A stretch of 64,000 nt of DNA from assembly GCF_014841115.1 (NCBI RefSeq), contig NZ_JACYTP010000004.1, positions 1 through 64,000 on the forward strand, given 5' to 3'. The notes below the pieces were generated by a model, which had not been told where the DNA came from, searched no databases, and saw nothing but the letters and a program-made list of their open reading frames with translations. This document shows, one piece after another, positions 7,111 to 18,264 of this stretch. How positions within the stretch are numbered: position 1 is the first letter of the stretch; every line of letters begins with the position of its first letter. This DNA comes from Photobacterium arenosum. GTDB taxonomy: Bacteria > Pseudomonadota > Gammaproteobacteria > Enterobacterales > Vibrionaceae. Made by a program: the position numbers and the translations under genes.

Positions 7111-7743
7111 TTACTGAGGAGGCATGCAAACACCGGTTCCGCCCAGGCCGCAGTAGCCCTGCGGATTCTTCTCCAGATACTGCTGGTGGTAATCTTCTGC
7201 GTAGTAAAATGCAGCGGCAGGTAAGATTTCAGTGGTGATAGTGGCAACTCGCTGATCTGCCTGCAGGGCCGACTGGTATTTTTCCTTGCTGCTTTCTGCC
7301 TGAGCCTGTTGCTCCTGGCTGGTGGTGTAAATAACAGAGCGATACTGGGTACCAATGTCGTTACCCTGACGCATGCCCTGTGTTGGGTCATGGCTTTCCC
7401 AAAACTGAGCAAGCAGCTTGTCCAGTGTGGTTTGTGTCGGGTCGAAAATTACGCGGACCACTTCAGTATGTCCCGTTTGTCCGGTACAGACTTCCTGGTA
7501 GGTCGAATTGGGGGTAAAGCCGCCACTGTAGCCTACTGCTGTGTTGATGACACCAGGCTGTTTCCAGAACAGGCGTTCCGCGCCCCAGAAACATCCCATC
7601 CCCAGCACGATTTCTTCCATACCATCAGGTACAGCAGCATCTATTCGGGTGCCAAAGATGGCGTGAATTTCAGAGGGGATCACTGGCGTTGAACGGCCTG
7701 GCAGGGCTGCTTCCGGAGAGATTATCTGCTGTTTATCCATCAC
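7111..7743 (-). CDS. msrA: peptide-methionine (S)-S-oxide reductase
   Basis: The protein has 210 residues, close to E. coli MsrA (212). The catalytic [11 protein letters not shown] sits at 50-60 with nucleophile Cys51, followed by [27 protein letters not shown]-terminal [15 protein letters not shown] supplies the resolving cysteines. It reduces methionine-S-sulfoxide in oxidised proteins using thioredoxin. It is convergent with ytfK and divergent from tamA. Confidence 0.96.
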   Translation of the reverse strand: MMDKQQIISPEAALPGRSTPVIPSEIHAIFGTRIDAAVPDGMEEIVLGMGCFWGAERLFWKQPGVINTAVGYSGGFTPNSTYQEVCTGQTGHTEVVRVIFDPTQTTLDKLLAQFWESHDPTQGMRQGNDIGTQYRSVIYTTSQEQQAQAESSKEKYQSALQADQRVATITTEILPAAAFYYAEDYHQQYLEKNPQGYCGLGGTGVCMPPQ

Positions 7744-7950
7744 ACTGTTTTCCTAATTGCACTGTTAATAAGCCTGAAAGTAGAGGATTCACGACTGACA
7801 ATCAATAGGAGAGTGACTCTGCTCATGTGCAGACCGGCTTTGACATGGTGATTTTCTTTCGTGCGTAAAGGTTGGCACTTCGCTCAGCTCTTGTCACAAT
7901 AAAGTATGCGCGTAATCTAATAACATTCTAATAAGTGAAGACAAATAAGA

Positions 7951-9672
7951 ATGATAATCTTGTTTCGGCGCTGCTTGTTAGCAGTCGTCGCTTTAGTGGT
8001 AACAATGCCAGCTTTGGCAGAGACAGAACTTACCATTGTCGGGCTGAAAGGCAGTCTGAAGAAAAATGTGGATATTTATATTGCTGCCATTGCTAAGGAA
8101 GATTACAGCACGTCTTTAAGGTTCAAAGGCCAGGTTGAAAAAGAAATCCGTACCGCACTGAAAGCACTGGGGCGCTATCAGCCTGATATCGTTTTTAGTG
8201 TTGAAGAAGACGGCGAGGACAGCACCCTGACTGTCACGGTTGATGCCGGTCCGAGTACCAAAATTGCCAGAAGTGATATTCAGATCAAGGGCGAAGCCGC
8301 GGATGATCTGGATTTCTTTGTTCTCAAACGCGACAGCGATTTAGAACTGGGCAGAACCCTTAACCACGGTAAGTACGATTCATTCAAATCCAGCCTGGAA
8401 AGCCTGGCGCTGCGCAAAGGCTATTTTGATGCCGAGCTGAAAATCAGCCGGCTGGAAGTGGCACCCGGCCGTAATCAGGCTTTTATTCATATCGAATTTG
8501 ATTCCGGCAAACGTTATAAGTACGGCGATATCTTCATCACCGGCAGCCAGATCAATGAAGCGAAAGTTCGTTCGTTAGCGCCGTTTGATGAAGGTGACTA
8601 TTATCTGGTCTCACAAGTGGGGGAGTTTAATCAGCGCCTGTCGACCGTGGGCTGGTTCTCTTCCATTTTCGTCGGCGGGGATGTGAGCGATCTGGAAGGG
8701 GATGTGGTGCCTATTCAGGTTAACCTCAGGCCGGAAGTGAGAAATAAAATCGAAACTGGTATCGGCTATTCGACCGATGTCGGTGCGCGTTTGAAATTCA
8801 ACTGGCGTAAACCCTGGATAAACAGTGAAGGTCATAGTCTGGATGTCCGCACCGAGATCTCTAAAGTGCAGCCGAAAGTTGAAGCGACCTATAAAATTCC
8901 GCTCGAAAATGTGCTGGATGATTACTACCAGTTAATCGGGGCGATTCGCTATGTAGACAACCACGACACTATCAGTACCGAGTACCATCTTGGCGTTGAA
9001 CGTCACTGGAACTTTGATCAGGTCTGGAACGGGGTGGCCTCTGTGCGTTTGCTATACGAGGACTACAATCAGGGCGCTTTTGAGACAGGCTCCGCCTTTA
9101 TGGTTATTCCCGGCGTCAGCATTGACCGCACCCGGTTGCGCGGTGGCAGCTGGCCGACCTGGGGAGACAAGCAACTGCTGAAACTGGAATATTCCGACCC
9201 CGCCCTGGGTTCTGATACCCGCCTGGCAAAGCTGCGCGGACGCAGTGCCTGGATTCGCACCTTTGCTGACGATCACCGGGGGCTGGCCCGTCTGGACGCC
9301 GGGGCTATCTGGGCGGAAAGGATAGAAGACATTCCGCCGTCCATGCGTTTTTTCATTGGTGGGGATAACAGCTTGCGTGGCTACAGCTACGAGTCCATTT
9401 CTCCCCGTGACAGCGAAGGTCAGCAAATTGGTGGTGAGTTTATGCTGGCGTCTACGCTGGAATATCAGTACCGGCTGACTGGCAACTGGTGGGGAGCTCT
9501 GTTCTACGATTACGGCTCGTCCTGGACAGATAACCCGGACTGGCAGGCAGGAGCCGGTGTGGGCATACGCTGGGCGTCGCCGGTTGGCCCGATACGGCTC
9601 GACTTCGCCTGGGGGCTGGATAAACCTGACGATCGTTTCCAAATACACTTCGTGCTGGGGCCTGAATTATGA
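7951..9672 (+). CDS. tamA: translocation and assembly module subunit TamA
   Basis: The protein has 573 residues with a signal peptide (MIILFRRCLLAVVALVVTMPALA). Three POTRA domains follow, then a C-terminal Omp85 barrel with the conserved GGDNSLRGYSYESISP (VRGY/F-type motif) and an ending of IHFVLGPEL. Its terminal strand fits an outer-membrane barrel. TamA works with TamB in outer-membrane protein insertion and phospholipid transport. It overlaps tamB by 4 bases. Confidence 0.96.
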   Translation: MIILFRRCLLAVVALVVTMPALAETELTIVGLKGSLKKNVDIYIAAIAKEDYSTSLRFKGQVEKEIRTALKALGRYQPDIVFSVEEDGEDSTLTVTVDAGPSTKIARSDIQIKGEAADDLDFFVLKRDSDLELGRTLNHGKYDSFKSSLESLALRKGYFDAELKISRLEVAPGRNQAFIHIEFDSGKRYKYGDIFITGSQINEAKVRSLAPFDEGDYYLVSQVGEFNQRLSTVGWFSSIFVGGDVSDLEGDVVPIQVNLRPEVRNKIETGIGYSTDVGARLKFNWRKPWINSEGHSLDVRTEISKVQPKVEATYKIPLENVLDDYYQLIGAIRYVDNHDTISTEYHLGVERHWNFDQVWNGVASVRLLYEDYNQGAFETGSAFMVIPGVSIDRTRLRGGSWPTWGDKQLLKLEYSDPALGSDTRLAKLRGRSAWIRTFADDHRGLARLDAGAIWAERIEDIPPSMRFFIGGDNSLRGYSYESISPRDSEGQQIGGEFMLASTLEYQYRLTGNWWGALFYDYGSSWTDNPDWQAGAGVGIRWASPVGPIRLDFAWGLDKPDDRFQIHFVLGPEL

Positions 9673-12600
9673 TCTGGCTGAAAAGATTGACCATTGGCCT
9701 GCTGACGTTCGTATTACTGTTAACACTGGCGCTTTGGGCCCTGTTATATACTCATGTTGGCGTCAGAATTGCTTTATGGGGAGCCCAGAAGGCCGTACCT
9801 GCACTCACAGTGCAAGACAGCACCGGCGCCCTGCTGAAAGGATTTACACTCAGTGGTGTTCGCTACAAGGATGATTTGCTGGCGCTCAATAGCGACAGCC
9901 TCACCCTGGCTATCAATGATGATTGTCTGCCGATTCCGGTACTTTGCGTGCGAGAGCTGAGCCTGAGTGGCTTGACATTCTCTATGCCCGATTTACCGCC
10001 AGGCTCACCGGAGGAAGAAGAACCGGGTGAGCCACTGACAGAAATCGCGTTGCCTGTCCCTGTTCGGTTGGATCGTTTGACGCTGAATGACATCGATCTG
10101 AATATTCTGGGTAATAAAGTGCGCTGGCAGCGTTTCAGCTCAGCTGCGCAGATGCAGGGCGGCCACTTGACCCTGAAACCCACAGACTGGGAAGGCATAG
10201 TGCTGAACCTGGCACCACCGGCTGAGAAAGAGATTCAGGAGCAGACTGAAGAACAGGCAGAAGATGTCGCAGAAGCCTATACCCAGGAAAAGCGTGAGCG
10301 CATAGTGCTGCCTGAGGTGGTGTTGCCGCTGAAAGTTACAGTGGAGCGCTTTACCGTGAAAGACTTTTTGCTGGAAAGTGCAACGCCGCAGAAAGTGAAT
10401 GAACTGGAGTTGATCGCAGAAGCAGAAAAAAGCACGGTAACACTGACCCGCTTGTTTGTTGATGTACCGCAAGCCACACTTGATGCCGAAGGGAAAGCTG
10501 AATTAAGTGGTGAGTACCCGCTGACATTGAAAGCGAAATCTGACATTGCGCTGGAGCCGGTGCAGGGACACCATATCAATCTGTCGGCGTCAGGGTCATT
10601 GCAGCATTTGGTGCTGGATATTGCACTGAGTGGAAAACTGGATGCCAAGGTGACGGGAAAACTGTCTCCGCTGGATGCCGACCTTCCTTTTGACTTCAAG
10701 GTGGTAAGTAGTCACTTACAGTGGCCGCTTGATGACAAGCCTGATTTCGTTGTCAAAGAGACGGCCATCAATGCAAAAGGGGACTTAGACAGCTTTAGGT
10801 TTGACGCCGCAACCAAGGCGGACGGCGAGCCTATGCCGGCCGTCGATGTCAGCCTGAAGGGAACAGGCTCTCTGGCTGATGTTGTACTGGAAAGTCTGAC
10901 CGTCAATAGCCTGGGTGGTCAGGTTACGGGCAACGCTCAGGCGAGCTGGGCCAAAACCGTGAGCTGGCAGGGCAACCTTTCCTTTAGCGATATTCAACCT
11001 GGACTGGAATGGCCCGAAGTGGAAGGTAAGCTGAGTGGTAAGCTCAGTACCTCAGGCGGATTAACGGCGGCAGGTGGCTGGTTTGTCAAATTGCCCGAAC
11101 TGAATGTGGATGGTGAAGTAATAGGTCAGCCTTTCACTCTGGCAGGCCAGCTTGATGCCCAGGATGTGAGCGGCAAAGGGGATCTGGAGCTGGTGACGCA
11201 AGGTCTGGTGCTGAAGCACGGGCCGAATGGGCTGAATGCGACAGGGAGCCTGAAGCAAACCTGGGATCTGTCTGCATTGGTCAATGCACCCGACCTTGCG
11301 CAGTCTGTGCCCGGTTTACGCGGCAGGGTCAATGGCGATGTGCGATTAAGCGGCACGCTGGCCGAGCCAACAATCGATCTGAACTTAGTGGGACAGGCAC
11401 TGGGCTGGCAGGATCTGGCACAGCTAAAAAGCCTGAACCTGACCGGCCGGGTGACGCCACTTCCTGCCCTGACGGCAGATATTACGCTGAGTGCCAGAGA
11501 AGGCAGTTACCAGGATGCGGCCAAGCTGGAAGCCTTGGATATCACTTTTCAGGGAACCGAAGCCCAGCACACACTGCGGGTGGACCTGAGTGGTGAACCT
11601 GTCAGTACCGCTCTGGCGCTGCAAGGCAGCCTGGACAGACAGCAAGGTTGGCAAGGGATGCTGCAACGCGGCAACCTCGAAACCCCTGTTGGCCCGTGGC
11701 GCTTGAATCAACCCACGGCGCTGGCATACAACTTGAGAAAGCAGAGTGTCTCTGTCGCACCGCATTGCTGGCAGCAACAAGACGCCTCTGTGTGTCTGAC
11801 TCAGCCGTTGGATGCTGGCGCGAGTGGCCAGGCGAGCCTGGCCATCAATAAACTCGGTTTTTCCATCCTGCAGCCATTCCTGCCACCTGAGGTAAAACTG
11901 GACGGTGAAGCCAATGCGACAGTTAACGCCGGCTGGTCACCGCAACAAGCGCCTGTTTTGCAGGCTCAGGTAACCCTGCCTGCTGGCGGATTCAGACAAC
12001 AGGCGGCGGCAGATCAGCCACCGCTGGCGCTTGGCTGGGATAAAATCACCCTCAATGCGGATATGCGCAATGACGTGCTCACGGCAGACTGGCTGGTGGC
12101 CGTTAAAGATAACGGAGATTTGTCAGGCAATGCCCGCATTACCCAGTTATCAGGTGAACAGCAGATAGATGCCAAAGTAAAACTGGATACGTTCCGGCTG
12201 GATTTTCTGCAACCACTGGTCGCTGATTACGACATTTTTAAAGGTCGGGTGGACACAGATTTGCATTTAACCGGGCCGATTATGCAGCCCCAGGTTAACG
12301 GCGTATTCAAAGTTACCGAGCTGAAAGCGATTGGCAGAAAAGTCCCGCTGGATCTTGAACGAGGCGAGATCGTCGCCACGTTCAGTGGCTATAGCGCCAT
12401 ACTGCGCGGTAAGCTGGATACCCCGGATGGGCGCTTGGTGCTGCAAGGTGATGCGAACTGGGCCGATATGGCTAACTGGAGTACCAATCTGAAGGTGAAC
12501 GGGCGTGAGCTTGAAGTGAACGTACCGCCTATGATTGCCATGAAGGTGTCGCCTAATCTGAAGATCAGTGCAGCACCCCAGGTGGCTGAAATCAGCGGCA

Positions 12601-13442
12601 CAGTCTCAATTCCATGGGGCAGGATCACAGTAGACCGTCTGCCGGAATCTGCGGTACAGGTTTCCGATGATGAAATCCTGCTGACCGATGATCTCAAGCC
12701 GGTGGATACTGGCAACAAGGTGCCTTTTGCCATCAAAACCAATGTGATGGTGAAGATTGGCCCGGATGTGCGTTTATCGGCCTTCGGTTTGGATGCCGGG
12801 CTGTCAGGGAATCTGAAAGTCAACCAGCAGGACAAAGCCCCGTTAGTCTATGGTGAAATTAGAGTCGACGACGGGACGTACCGGGCCTTTGGTCAGGAGC
12901 TGGTGATTCGTAAAGGCCAGATAACCTTCAATGGGCCAGCGGATCAGCCTTACCTGTCGGTGGAAGCAATTCGGAATCCGAACAACATTGAAGACGATGT
13001 GACAGCCGGTATCCGGGTTACCGGCCCGGCCGATGAGCCCAAGGTGGATATTTTCTCTGATCCGGCTATGCCGCAACAGAATGCGCTGTCATACGTATTA
13101 CGCGGTCGGGATCTCGACAGCGAATCGCCGGAAGGGGGCGGTGCGATGACCACGGCGCTGATCAGCATGGGGCTGTCACGCAGCAGCCAGCTGGTCGGCA
13201 ATGTCGGCGAGGCATTCGGTATTCAGGATTTGGCGCTGGATACGGCGGGTGCCGGCGATGACTCTCAGGTCACTATTAGTGGTTATGTCTATCCTGGACT
13301 ACAGGTTAAATACGGCGTGGGTATCTTTAGCCCTATCGGTGAGTTTACCGTCAGGTACAAGCTGTTGCAGGATTTGTATATCGAAGCGGTATCGGGGCTC
13401 GACAGTGCCGTCGATTTACTGTATCAGTTTGAGTTTAACTAA
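9669..13442 (+). CDS. tamB: translocation and assembly module subunit TamB
   Basis: The protein has 1257 residues. An N-terminal signal-anchor helix (LTIGLLTFVLLLTLALWALLY) leads into a long repetitive beta-rich periplasmic part. The DUF490/TamB domain at the end includes DGTYRAFGQELVIRKGQITFNGP, QNALSYVLRGRDL and the terminal LLYQFEFN. TamB is an AsmA-like bridge between the membranes. The start overlaps tamA (ATGA), so they are coupled. Length matches the family. Confidence 0.96.
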   Translation: MIWLKRLTIGLLTFVLLLTLALWALLYTHVGVRIALWGAQKAVPALTVQDSTGALLKGFTLSGVRYKDDLLALNSDSLTLAINDDCLPIPVLCVRELSLSGLTFSMPDLPPGSPEEEEPGEPLTEIALPVPVRLDRLTLNDIDLNILGNKVRWQRFSSAAQMQGGHLTLKPTDWEGIVLNLAPPAEKEIQEQTEEQAEDVAEAYTQEKRERIVLPEVVLPLKVTVERFTVKDFLLESATPQKVNELELIAEAEKSTVTLTRLFVDVPQATLDAEGKAELSGEYPLTLKAKSDIALEPVQGHHINLSASGSLQHLVLDIALSGKLDAKVTGKLSPLDADLPFDFKVVSSHLQWPLDDKPDFVVKETAINAKGDLDSFRFDAATKADGEPMPAVDVSLKGTGSLADVVLESLTVNSLGGQVTGNAQASWAKTVSWQGNLSFSDIQPGLEWPEVEGKLSGKLSTSGGLTAAGGWFVKLPELNVDGEVIGQPFTLAGQLDAQDVSGKGDLELVTQGLVLKHGPNGLNATGSLKQTWDLSALVNAPDLAQSVPGLRGRVNGDVRLSGTLAEPTIDLNLVGQALGWQDLAQLKSLNLTGRVTPLPALTADITLSAREGSYQDAAKLEALDITFQGTEAQHTLRVDLSGEPVSTALALQGSLDRQQGWQGMLQRGNLETPVGPWRLNQPTALAYNLRKQSVSVAPHCWQQQDASVCLTQPLDAGASGQASLAINKLGFSILQPFLPPEVKLDGEANATVNAGWSPQQAPVLQAQVTLPAGGFRQQAAADQPPLALGWDKITLNADMRNDVLTADWLVAVKDNGDLSGNARITQLSGEQQIDAKVKLDTFRLDFLQPLVADYDIFKGRVDTDLHLTGPIMQPQVNGVFKVTELKAIGRKVPLDLERGEIVATFSGYSAILRGKLDTPDGRLVLQGDANWADMANWSTNLKVNGRELEVNVPPMIAMKVSPNLKISAAPQVAEISGTVSIPWGRITVDRLPESAVQVSDDEILLTDDLKPVDTGNKVPFAIKTNVMVKIGPDVRLSAFGLDAGLSGNLKVNQQDKAPLVYGEIRVDDGTYRAFGQELVIRKGQITFNGPADQPYLSVEAIRNPNNIEDDVTAGIRVTGPADEPKVDIFSDPAMPQQNALSYVLRGRDLDSESPEGGGAMTTALISMGLSRSSQLVGNVGEAFGIQDLALDTAGAGDDSQVTISGYVYPGLQVKYGVGIFSPIGEFTVRYKLLQDLYIEAVSGLDSAVDLLYQFEFN

Positions 13443-13447
13443 TAAGG

Positions 13448-13819
13448 ATGTTGCTAGCTGTGCACACACGGGTTTTTGTTTACGGCAGTTTGCGTCGCGG
13501 CCAGTCTAATCATGGGTTGCTGTGTCGGGCCCATTATCTGGGAGAGTGCCAGCTTGCAGGTTATGCCATGTATGATCTCGGCCCTTACCCTGCCGCGATA
13601 CAACAGCCAGGGGCTGAGGGCATGCTGTTTGGCGAAGTGTATGACGTGGATGCCGACACTTTCCGCGAACTCGATATTCTGGAAGGGCTGGGAGAAGAAT
13701 ACTGCCGCGAGCAAGTGGAGACACCGTTCGGACTGGCCTGGATCTACCTCTACCTGCAGCCGCTTGACCATGCTTTGTTGATCCCGCGGGGAGACTGGTC
13801 GAGTGGGTCTTCACTGTGA
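13448..13819 (+). CDS. ytfP: gamma-glutamylcyclotransferase-like protein YtfP
   Basis: The protein has 123 residues. The GGCT-like fold is shown by TRVFVYGSLRRGQSNHGLL near the N-terminus, FGEVYDVDADTFRELDILEG (the catalytic Glu region) and a C-terminal YLYLQPL. It begins 5 bases after tamB. A GTG at 13460 with AAGGA 11 bases upstream may be the true start, giving 119 residues. The substrate of YtfP proteins is unsettled. The order tamA-tamB-ytfP is conserved with E. coli. Confidence 0.88.
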   Translation: MLLAVHTRVFVYGSLRRGQSNHGLLCRAHYLGECQLAGYAMYDLGPYPAAIQQPGAEGMLFGEVYDVDADTFRELDILEGLGEEYCREQVETPFGLAWIYLYLQPLDHALLIPRGDWSSGSSL

Positions 13820-13832
13820 TGGCTTCGCCCAC

Positions 13833-13860
13833 AAAAAACGCTCCCTCGGGAGCGTTTTTT
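13833..13860. terminator. bidirectional terminator between ytfP and ppa
   Basis: AAAAAACGCTCCC-TC-GGGAGCGTTTTTT is a perfect hairpin with an A run on one side and a T run on the other. It can end transcription from both convergent genes. Confidence 0.93.
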
Positions 13861-13882
13861 ACTGGATAACAATCACGCCGGA

Positions 13883-14413
13883 TTATTTTTCCTGAGCGCG
13901 CTTGTAAGATTCCAGGATTTCAGCTTTAGCGGCTTCAACGTCAGCCCAGCCGTCTACCTTCACCCACTTGCCAGATTCCAGCTCTTTGTAGCGTTCGAAG
14001 AAATGAGTGATTTGCGCTTTCAGCAGCTCTGGCAGATCGTTCACATCTTTAATGTGATCGTATTCTTTGGTCAGCTTGCTGTGCGGTACAGCAACCACTT
14101 TCGCATCTTCACCTGACTCATCAGTCATCTTCAGAACGCCAACCGGACGACAGCGGATCACGGCACCAGGGTGCAGTGGATACGGCGTCGGAACCAGAAC
14201 GTCAACCGGGTCACCGTCCAGAGACAGGGTGTGGTTAACATAACCATAGTTGCATGGGTAGAACATAGGCGCAGACATGAAACGGTCTACGAATACCGCG
14301 CCAGAGTCTTTATCGACTTCGTATTTGATTGGATCAGCGTTTGCCGGGATTTCGATGACAACGTAGATGTCTTCTGGCAGTTCTTTACCTGCAGGGACGT
14401 TGTTCAGGCTCAT
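13883..14413 (-). CDS. ppa: inorganic pyrophosphatase
   Basis: The protein has 176 residues, the usual length of family I soluble pyrophosphatases. DGDPVD at 66-71 supplies the metal-binding aspartates, with [12 protein letters not shown] and [12 protein letters not shown] nearby. It hydrolyses PPi to phosphate and so pulls biosynthetic reactions forward. The codon use is the strongly biased kind expected for an abundant protein. It is flanked by terminators on both sides and is probably a single-gene unit. Confidence 0.97.
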   Translation of the reverse strand: MSLNNVPAGKELPEDIYVVIEIPANADPIKYEVDKDSGAVFVDRFMSAPMFYPCNYGYVNHTLSLDGDPVDVLVPTPYPLHPGAVIRCRPVGVLKMTDESGEDAKVVAVPHSKLTKEYDHIKDVNDLPELLKAQITHFFERYKELESGKWVKVDGWADVEAAKAEILESYKRAQEK

Positions 14414-14521
14414 GATGAATTCCTTAATAGTTTCAGATGATTTTGTCGCCGGGAATTATAACCAGTCGCTGTGAAAAAAACAGCTTCTAACACCAAGAGG
14501 GAGAGATGCGGGGTCAGACAG

Positions 14522-14550
14522 GAAAAATGCCCGGTGCTGAGACCGGGCAT
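14522..14550 (-). terminator. fbp terminator
   Basis: ATGCCCGGT and ACCGGGCAT arms are separated by 6 bases. On the minus strand a TTTTTCC tract follows, 11 bases after the fbp stop. Confidence 0.85.
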
Positions 14551-14560
14551 AGCAACGGGA

Positions 14561-15577
14561 TTACTCGGCGTCCGGGAAGGCTTCCAGGAAGCTTTCCACT
14601 TTGCGAACCATCTTGGTTGAGCCGACAAAGAAAGGCACGCGCTGGTGCAGTTCAGTCGGTTTGATTTCCATGATGCGATTTTTACCGTCAGAGGCAATAC
14701 CGCCCGCCTGCTCGATCAAAAATGCCATCGGGTTGCATTCGTATAACAGGCGCAGCTTACCGTTAGGGTGGGTCGCTGTGCTTGGATACAAATAAATGCC
14801 GCCTTTCAGCAAGTTGCGGTGGAAGTCGGCGACCAGCGAACCAATATAGCGCGAGGTGTAAGGGCGGTTATCTTCCGGCTCGTTCTCCTGGCAAAACTTG
14901 ATGTACTTTTTCACGCCTTGCGGGAAGCGGAAATAGTTACCTTCATTGATGGAGTAGATTTGGCCATCATCCGGGATCGTCATATTTTCGTGCGACAGGC
15001 AAAATACCCCCAGTGACGGATCATAGGTGAAACCATGAACGCCATTGCCTGTGGTGTACACCAGCATGGTGGATGAACCATAAATGATGTAACCCGCCGC
15101 CACTTGTTTGTCACCAGGCTGCAGGAAGTCTTCAATCTCAGCCGGGCCGCCAACCGGAGTTACGCGGCGGTAAATGGAGAAAATCGTCCCGACGGAAACG
15201 TTTACGTCAATATTCGAAGAACCATCCAGTGGGTCCATCAATACCACGTACTTTGCTTCGCGGTTCAGTTCTTTATTGAATACTACGAGTTCATCTTCTT
15301 CTTCACTGGCCACACCGCAGACCTGACCACGGGCTTCCAGTGCAGCTTTGAATTTCTCGTTGGCATACACATCAAGTTTCTTTTGGGCTTCACCTTGGAC
15401 ATTCTCGCTGCCAACGTCACCAATGATATCAACCAAGCCTGCTTTGTTGATTTCACGGTTTACGATTTTGGCCGCCAGTTTAATGGAACCCAATAGAGAA
15501 GACAGTTCACCGCTGGCATGGGGGAAGTCATGCTGATTCTCGACAATGAACTCGCCAAGGGTTCTAATATCGGACAT
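14561..15577 (-). CDS. fbp: fructose-1,6-bisphosphatase class I
   Basis: From the ATG at 15577 (AAGGA 8 bases upstream) the protein has 338 residues starting [15 protein letters not shown]. The metal site is seen in SEEEDE and [35 protein letters not shown] is the substrate-site end. It catalyses the gluconeogenic step from fructose 1,6-bisphosphate to fructose 6-phosphate. The frame runs 29 codons further upstream, but that lacks homologous sequence. It is divergent from mpl, as in E. coli. Confidence 0.96.
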   Translation of the reverse strand: MSDIRTLGEFIVENQHDFPHASGELSSLLGSIKLAAKIVNREINKAGLVDIIGDVGSENVQGEAQKKLDVYANEKFKAALEARGQVCGVASEEEDELVVFNKELNREAKYVVLMDPLDGSSNIDVNVSVGTIFSIYRRVTPVGGPAEIEDFLQPGDKQVAAGYIIYGSSTMLVYTTGNGVHGFTYDPSLGVFCLSHENMTIPDDGQIYSINEGNYFRFPQGVKKYIKFCQENEPEDNRPYTSRYIGSLVADFHRNLLKGGIYLYPSTATHPNGKLRLLYECNPMAFLIEQAGGIASDGKNRIMEIKPTELHQRVPFFVGSTKMVRKVESFLEAFPDAE

Positions 15578-15770
15578 ATACAATCCTTGCATCGTGTTGT
15601 CATGGGGGGATAAATATTCGGTACAATGCCTCTTTTCGGGCAATTGAACTGTACCCTTGGCCATTGGCCAGTTATTGTTTGATGCAATTGTATCTAAAGA
15701 TCTTTTTTATGGTAACGAAGTAACACTGAAGCGTGGTCGTGACCAATATTTATTTTGTGAGCTGACAGTT

Positions 15771-17141
15771 ATGCATATCCATATTCTCGGAATCTGCGGC
15801 ACTTTTATGGGCGGAGCCGCCATGCTGGCACAGCAGCTTGGCCATAGAGTGACCGGCAGTGATGCCAATGTATATCCGCCGATGAGCACAATGCTGGAGT
15901 CACAAGGCATTGAAATTATTCAGGGATATGATCCTTCGCAGCTAGAGCCAGCACCGGATTTGGTGGTGATTGGCAATGCCATGAGCCGGGGCAACCCATG
16001 CGTTGAGTATGTGCTGAATAAAAACCTGCGTTATACCTCAGGCCCGCAATGGTTACAGGAATTTTTGTTACATGACCGCTGGGTACTGGCGGTGGCGGGT
16101 ACCCATGGTAAGACCACGACAGCCAGCATGCTGACCTGGATCCTGGAAGACTGTGGTTACCAGCCCGGTTTTCTGGTGGGTGGTGTGCTGGGAAACTTCG
16201 GTGTTTCCGCACGTTTAGGCGAGAGTTGTTTCTTTGTTGTTGAGGCGGACGAATACGACAGTGCTTTTTTCGATAAGCGTTCTAAGTTTGTTCATTATCG
16301 ACCACGTACCTTGTTAATGAACAATCTGGAGTTCGATCACGCAGATATTTTTTCGGATCTGGCCGCCATTCAGCGCCAGTTTCATCATTTAGTCCGTACT
16401 GTGCCGGGGGAAGGTAAGATTCTGGCTCCACACGGCGTGCCTGCCATTGATGAAACGCTGGCGATGGGCTGCTGGAGCGAGCTGGAATACAGCGGTGAAA
16501 ACGGTGACTGGCAAGCGAAAAAGCACAAGCCGGACGGCAGTGAATTTGATGTGATTTTTGCCGGTAAAACCGTGGGCACTGTGCGCTGGGATCTGATAGG
16601 GGATCACAACGTCAGCAACGCCCTGATGGCGATCGCCGCCGCGCGGCATGTCGGCGTGATCCCTGAGCTGGCTTGCGAGGCGCTGGCGCGTTTTGTCAAT
16701 ACCAAGCGCCGGCTGGAGCTGAAAGGTGAGCAGAATGGCATTAAAGTGTATGACGATTTCGCCCATCACCCGACAGCCGTGGAACTGACTCTGGGCGGAT
16801 TACGTGCCAAGGTGGGGGATTCGCGCATTCTGGCGGTGTTGGAGCCGCGCTCAAACACCATGAAACTGGGTGTGCATAAAACCGATTTGGCCCCGGCACT
16901 GTCAGCAGCGGATGCAGTTTTCCTGTTTCAGCCGGACACGATTCCCTGGTCGGTACAGGACATCGCTGATCTTTGCCCGCAGCCGTCGGTGTGCGACGCC
17001 GACATTGATGCTTTAGTCGGACACATAGTGGCTGCCGCCCGTTCTGGCGATACTATCCTGGTAATGAGCAATGGTGGCTTCGGCGGTATTCATGACAAGC
17101 TGCTTGCCGCGCTGGCACAGGGAGACCAATATGCAGGATAA
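15771..17141 (+). CDS. mpl: UDP-N-acetylmuramate:L-alanyl-gamma-D-glutamyl-meso-diaminopimelate ligase
   Basis: From ATG 15771 the protein has 456 residues starting [15 protein letters not shown]. The Mur ligase P-loop GTHGKTT is at 110-116, and [15 protein letters not shown] and [14 protein letters not shown] mark the later domains. It attaches recycled tripeptide to UDP-MurNAc in peptidoglycan recycling. The upstream extension to 15657 overlaps the divergent fbp promoter and is not used here. Its last 11 bases overlap ubiX. Confidence 0.95.
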   Translation: MHIHILGICGTFMGGAAMLAQQLGHRVTGSDANVYPPMSTMLESQGIEIIQGYDPSQLEPAPDLVVIGNAMSRGNPCVEYVLNKNLRYTSGPQWLQEFLLHDRWVLAVAGTHGKTTTASMLTWILEDCGYQPGFLVGGVLGNFGVSARLGESCFFVVEADEYDSAFFDKRSKFVHYRPRTLLMNNLEFDHADIFSDLAAIQRQFHHLVRTVPGEGKILAPHGVPAIDETLAMGCWSELEYSGENGDWQAKKHKPDGSEFDVIFAGKTVGTVRWDLIGDHNVSNALMAIAAARHVGVIPELACEALARFVNTKRRLELKGEQNGIKVYDDFAHHPTAVELTLGGLRAKVGDSRILAVLEPRSNTMKLGVHKTDLAPALSAADAVFLFQPDTIPWSVQDIADLCPQPSVCDADIDALVGHIVAAARSGDTILVMSNGGFGGIHDKLLAALAQGDQYAG

Positions 17142-17751
17142 GCGCATTACACTGGCCTGGACAGGGGCATCCGGTGCACCTTACGGGTTGCGTTTGCTGG
17201 AGTGCCTGCTCGCGGCTGATTACCAGGTTTACCTGCTGATATCCTCAGCGGCCAGAGTAGTTCTGGCTACCGAGCATGGCCTGAAACTGCCTGCAGGCCC
17301 CGAAGCGGCACAGGCGGTACTGACAGAGCACCTGAATTACCAGGGCGATAAACTGACGGTCTGCGGAAAAGAAGACTGGTTTTCTCCGGTGGCGTCCGGC
17401 TCTGCCGCGCCGAAAAAAATGGTGGTCTGCCCGTGTTCTGCGGGTACTCTGGCCTCGGTAGCTCACGGCCTGTCGGATAATCTGCTGGAACGCGCCGCGG
17501 ATGTGGTGCTGAAAGAGCGCGGTCAGCTGCTGATGGTGGTCAGGGAAACCCCGTTTTCTTCCCTGCATCTGGAAAATATGCTTAAGCTCTCCAACCTGGG
17601 AGCAACCATCATGCCTGCTGCCCCCGGCTTTTATCATCAGCCGAAGTCTATCGACGATCTGGTCGATTTCATGGTGGCGCGGATATTGGATCATCTTGGC
17701 GTCGGGCAAGGACTGGTTCCGCGCTGGGGCTATGATCATCGCCCGTCCTGA
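17131..17751 (+). CDS. ubiX: flavin prenyltransferase UbiX
   Basis: From ATG 17131 (GGGAG upstream) the protein has 206 residues. The flavin-binding [16 protein letters not shown] is near the N-terminus, followed by [20 protein letters not shown] and [20 protein letters not shown]. The C-terminus has the conserved [20 protein letters not shown]. It makes prenylated FMN, the cofactor of UbiD decarboxylase in ubiquinone synthesis. It overlaps mpl by 11 bases and is probably cotranscribed with it. Confidence 0.95.
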   Translation: MQDKRITLAWTGASGAPYGLRLLECLLAADYQVYLLISSAARVVLATEHGLKLPAGPEAAQAVLTEHLNYQGDKLTVCGKEDWFSPVASGSAAPKKMVVCPCSAGTLASVAHGLSDNLLERAADVVLKERGQLLMVVRETPFSSLHLENMLKLSNLGATIMPAAPGFYHQPKSIDDLVDFMVARILDHLGVGQGLVPRWGYDHRPS

Positions 17752-17752
17752 A

Positions 17753-18193
17753 TCATAACCCTTCTGGTTTGATGATCAGGATATTGCCGGGCGCATTTTC
17801 CACCACTTTGGCCGCCACTGAACCCAGTACCAGTTTATCTATCGTGGAGCGCTGGTGGCTGGGCATAATGATCAGATCCGCTTTTACCTGGCGGGCATGA
17901 TCAACTATGGTGGACCAGATTTTTCCTTCCGACACGGTTTCAATATGACGGACATCGGCGGGAATATGTTGTTCGGCGAAGTGTTTCAGGTTCTGCTGGG
18001 TGTCCTGCAGCATTTTGCGCGCGGCATCTTTGGGGAAATAGTTAGACACCATTGCGAGATGAATGCCCGGCAGAACGTTGAGTAAGTGAATAACAGCGTC
18101 TGACTGGCGGGCATGCCAGACGGCAAGCTCAACTGCTTTGTCACCAAAGCCTTCCTCGTTGAGATCGACAGGCACCAGAATGTGGGTGTACAT
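17753..18193 (-). CDS. universal stress protein (UspA family), TRAP-associated
   Basis: The protein has 146 residues. It begins YTHILVPVDLNEEG, and the C-terminal ATP-binding signature reads MPSHQRSTIDKLVLGSVAAKVVENAPGN with a final ILIIKP. The gene lies 71 bases after the TRAP permease on the same strand. Linked Usp proteins of TRAP systems, such as TeaD of Halomonas, bind ATP and modulate transport. A similar role here is inferred from position. Confidence 0.9.
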   Translation of the reverse strand: MYTHILVPVDLNEEGFGDKAVELAVWHARQSDAVIHLLNVLPGIHLAMVSNYFPKDAARKMLQDTQQNLKHFAEQHIPADVRHIETVSEGKIWSTIVDHARQVKADLIIMPSHQRSTIDKLVLGSVAAKVVENAPGNILIIKPEGL

Positions 18194-18264
18194 GGCATCC
18201 TCTCTGTCAGGCAGCCACAGGCCGGTGTTGGCACCTGTGGCTGAATTTCTGTGCTGACTAGAGT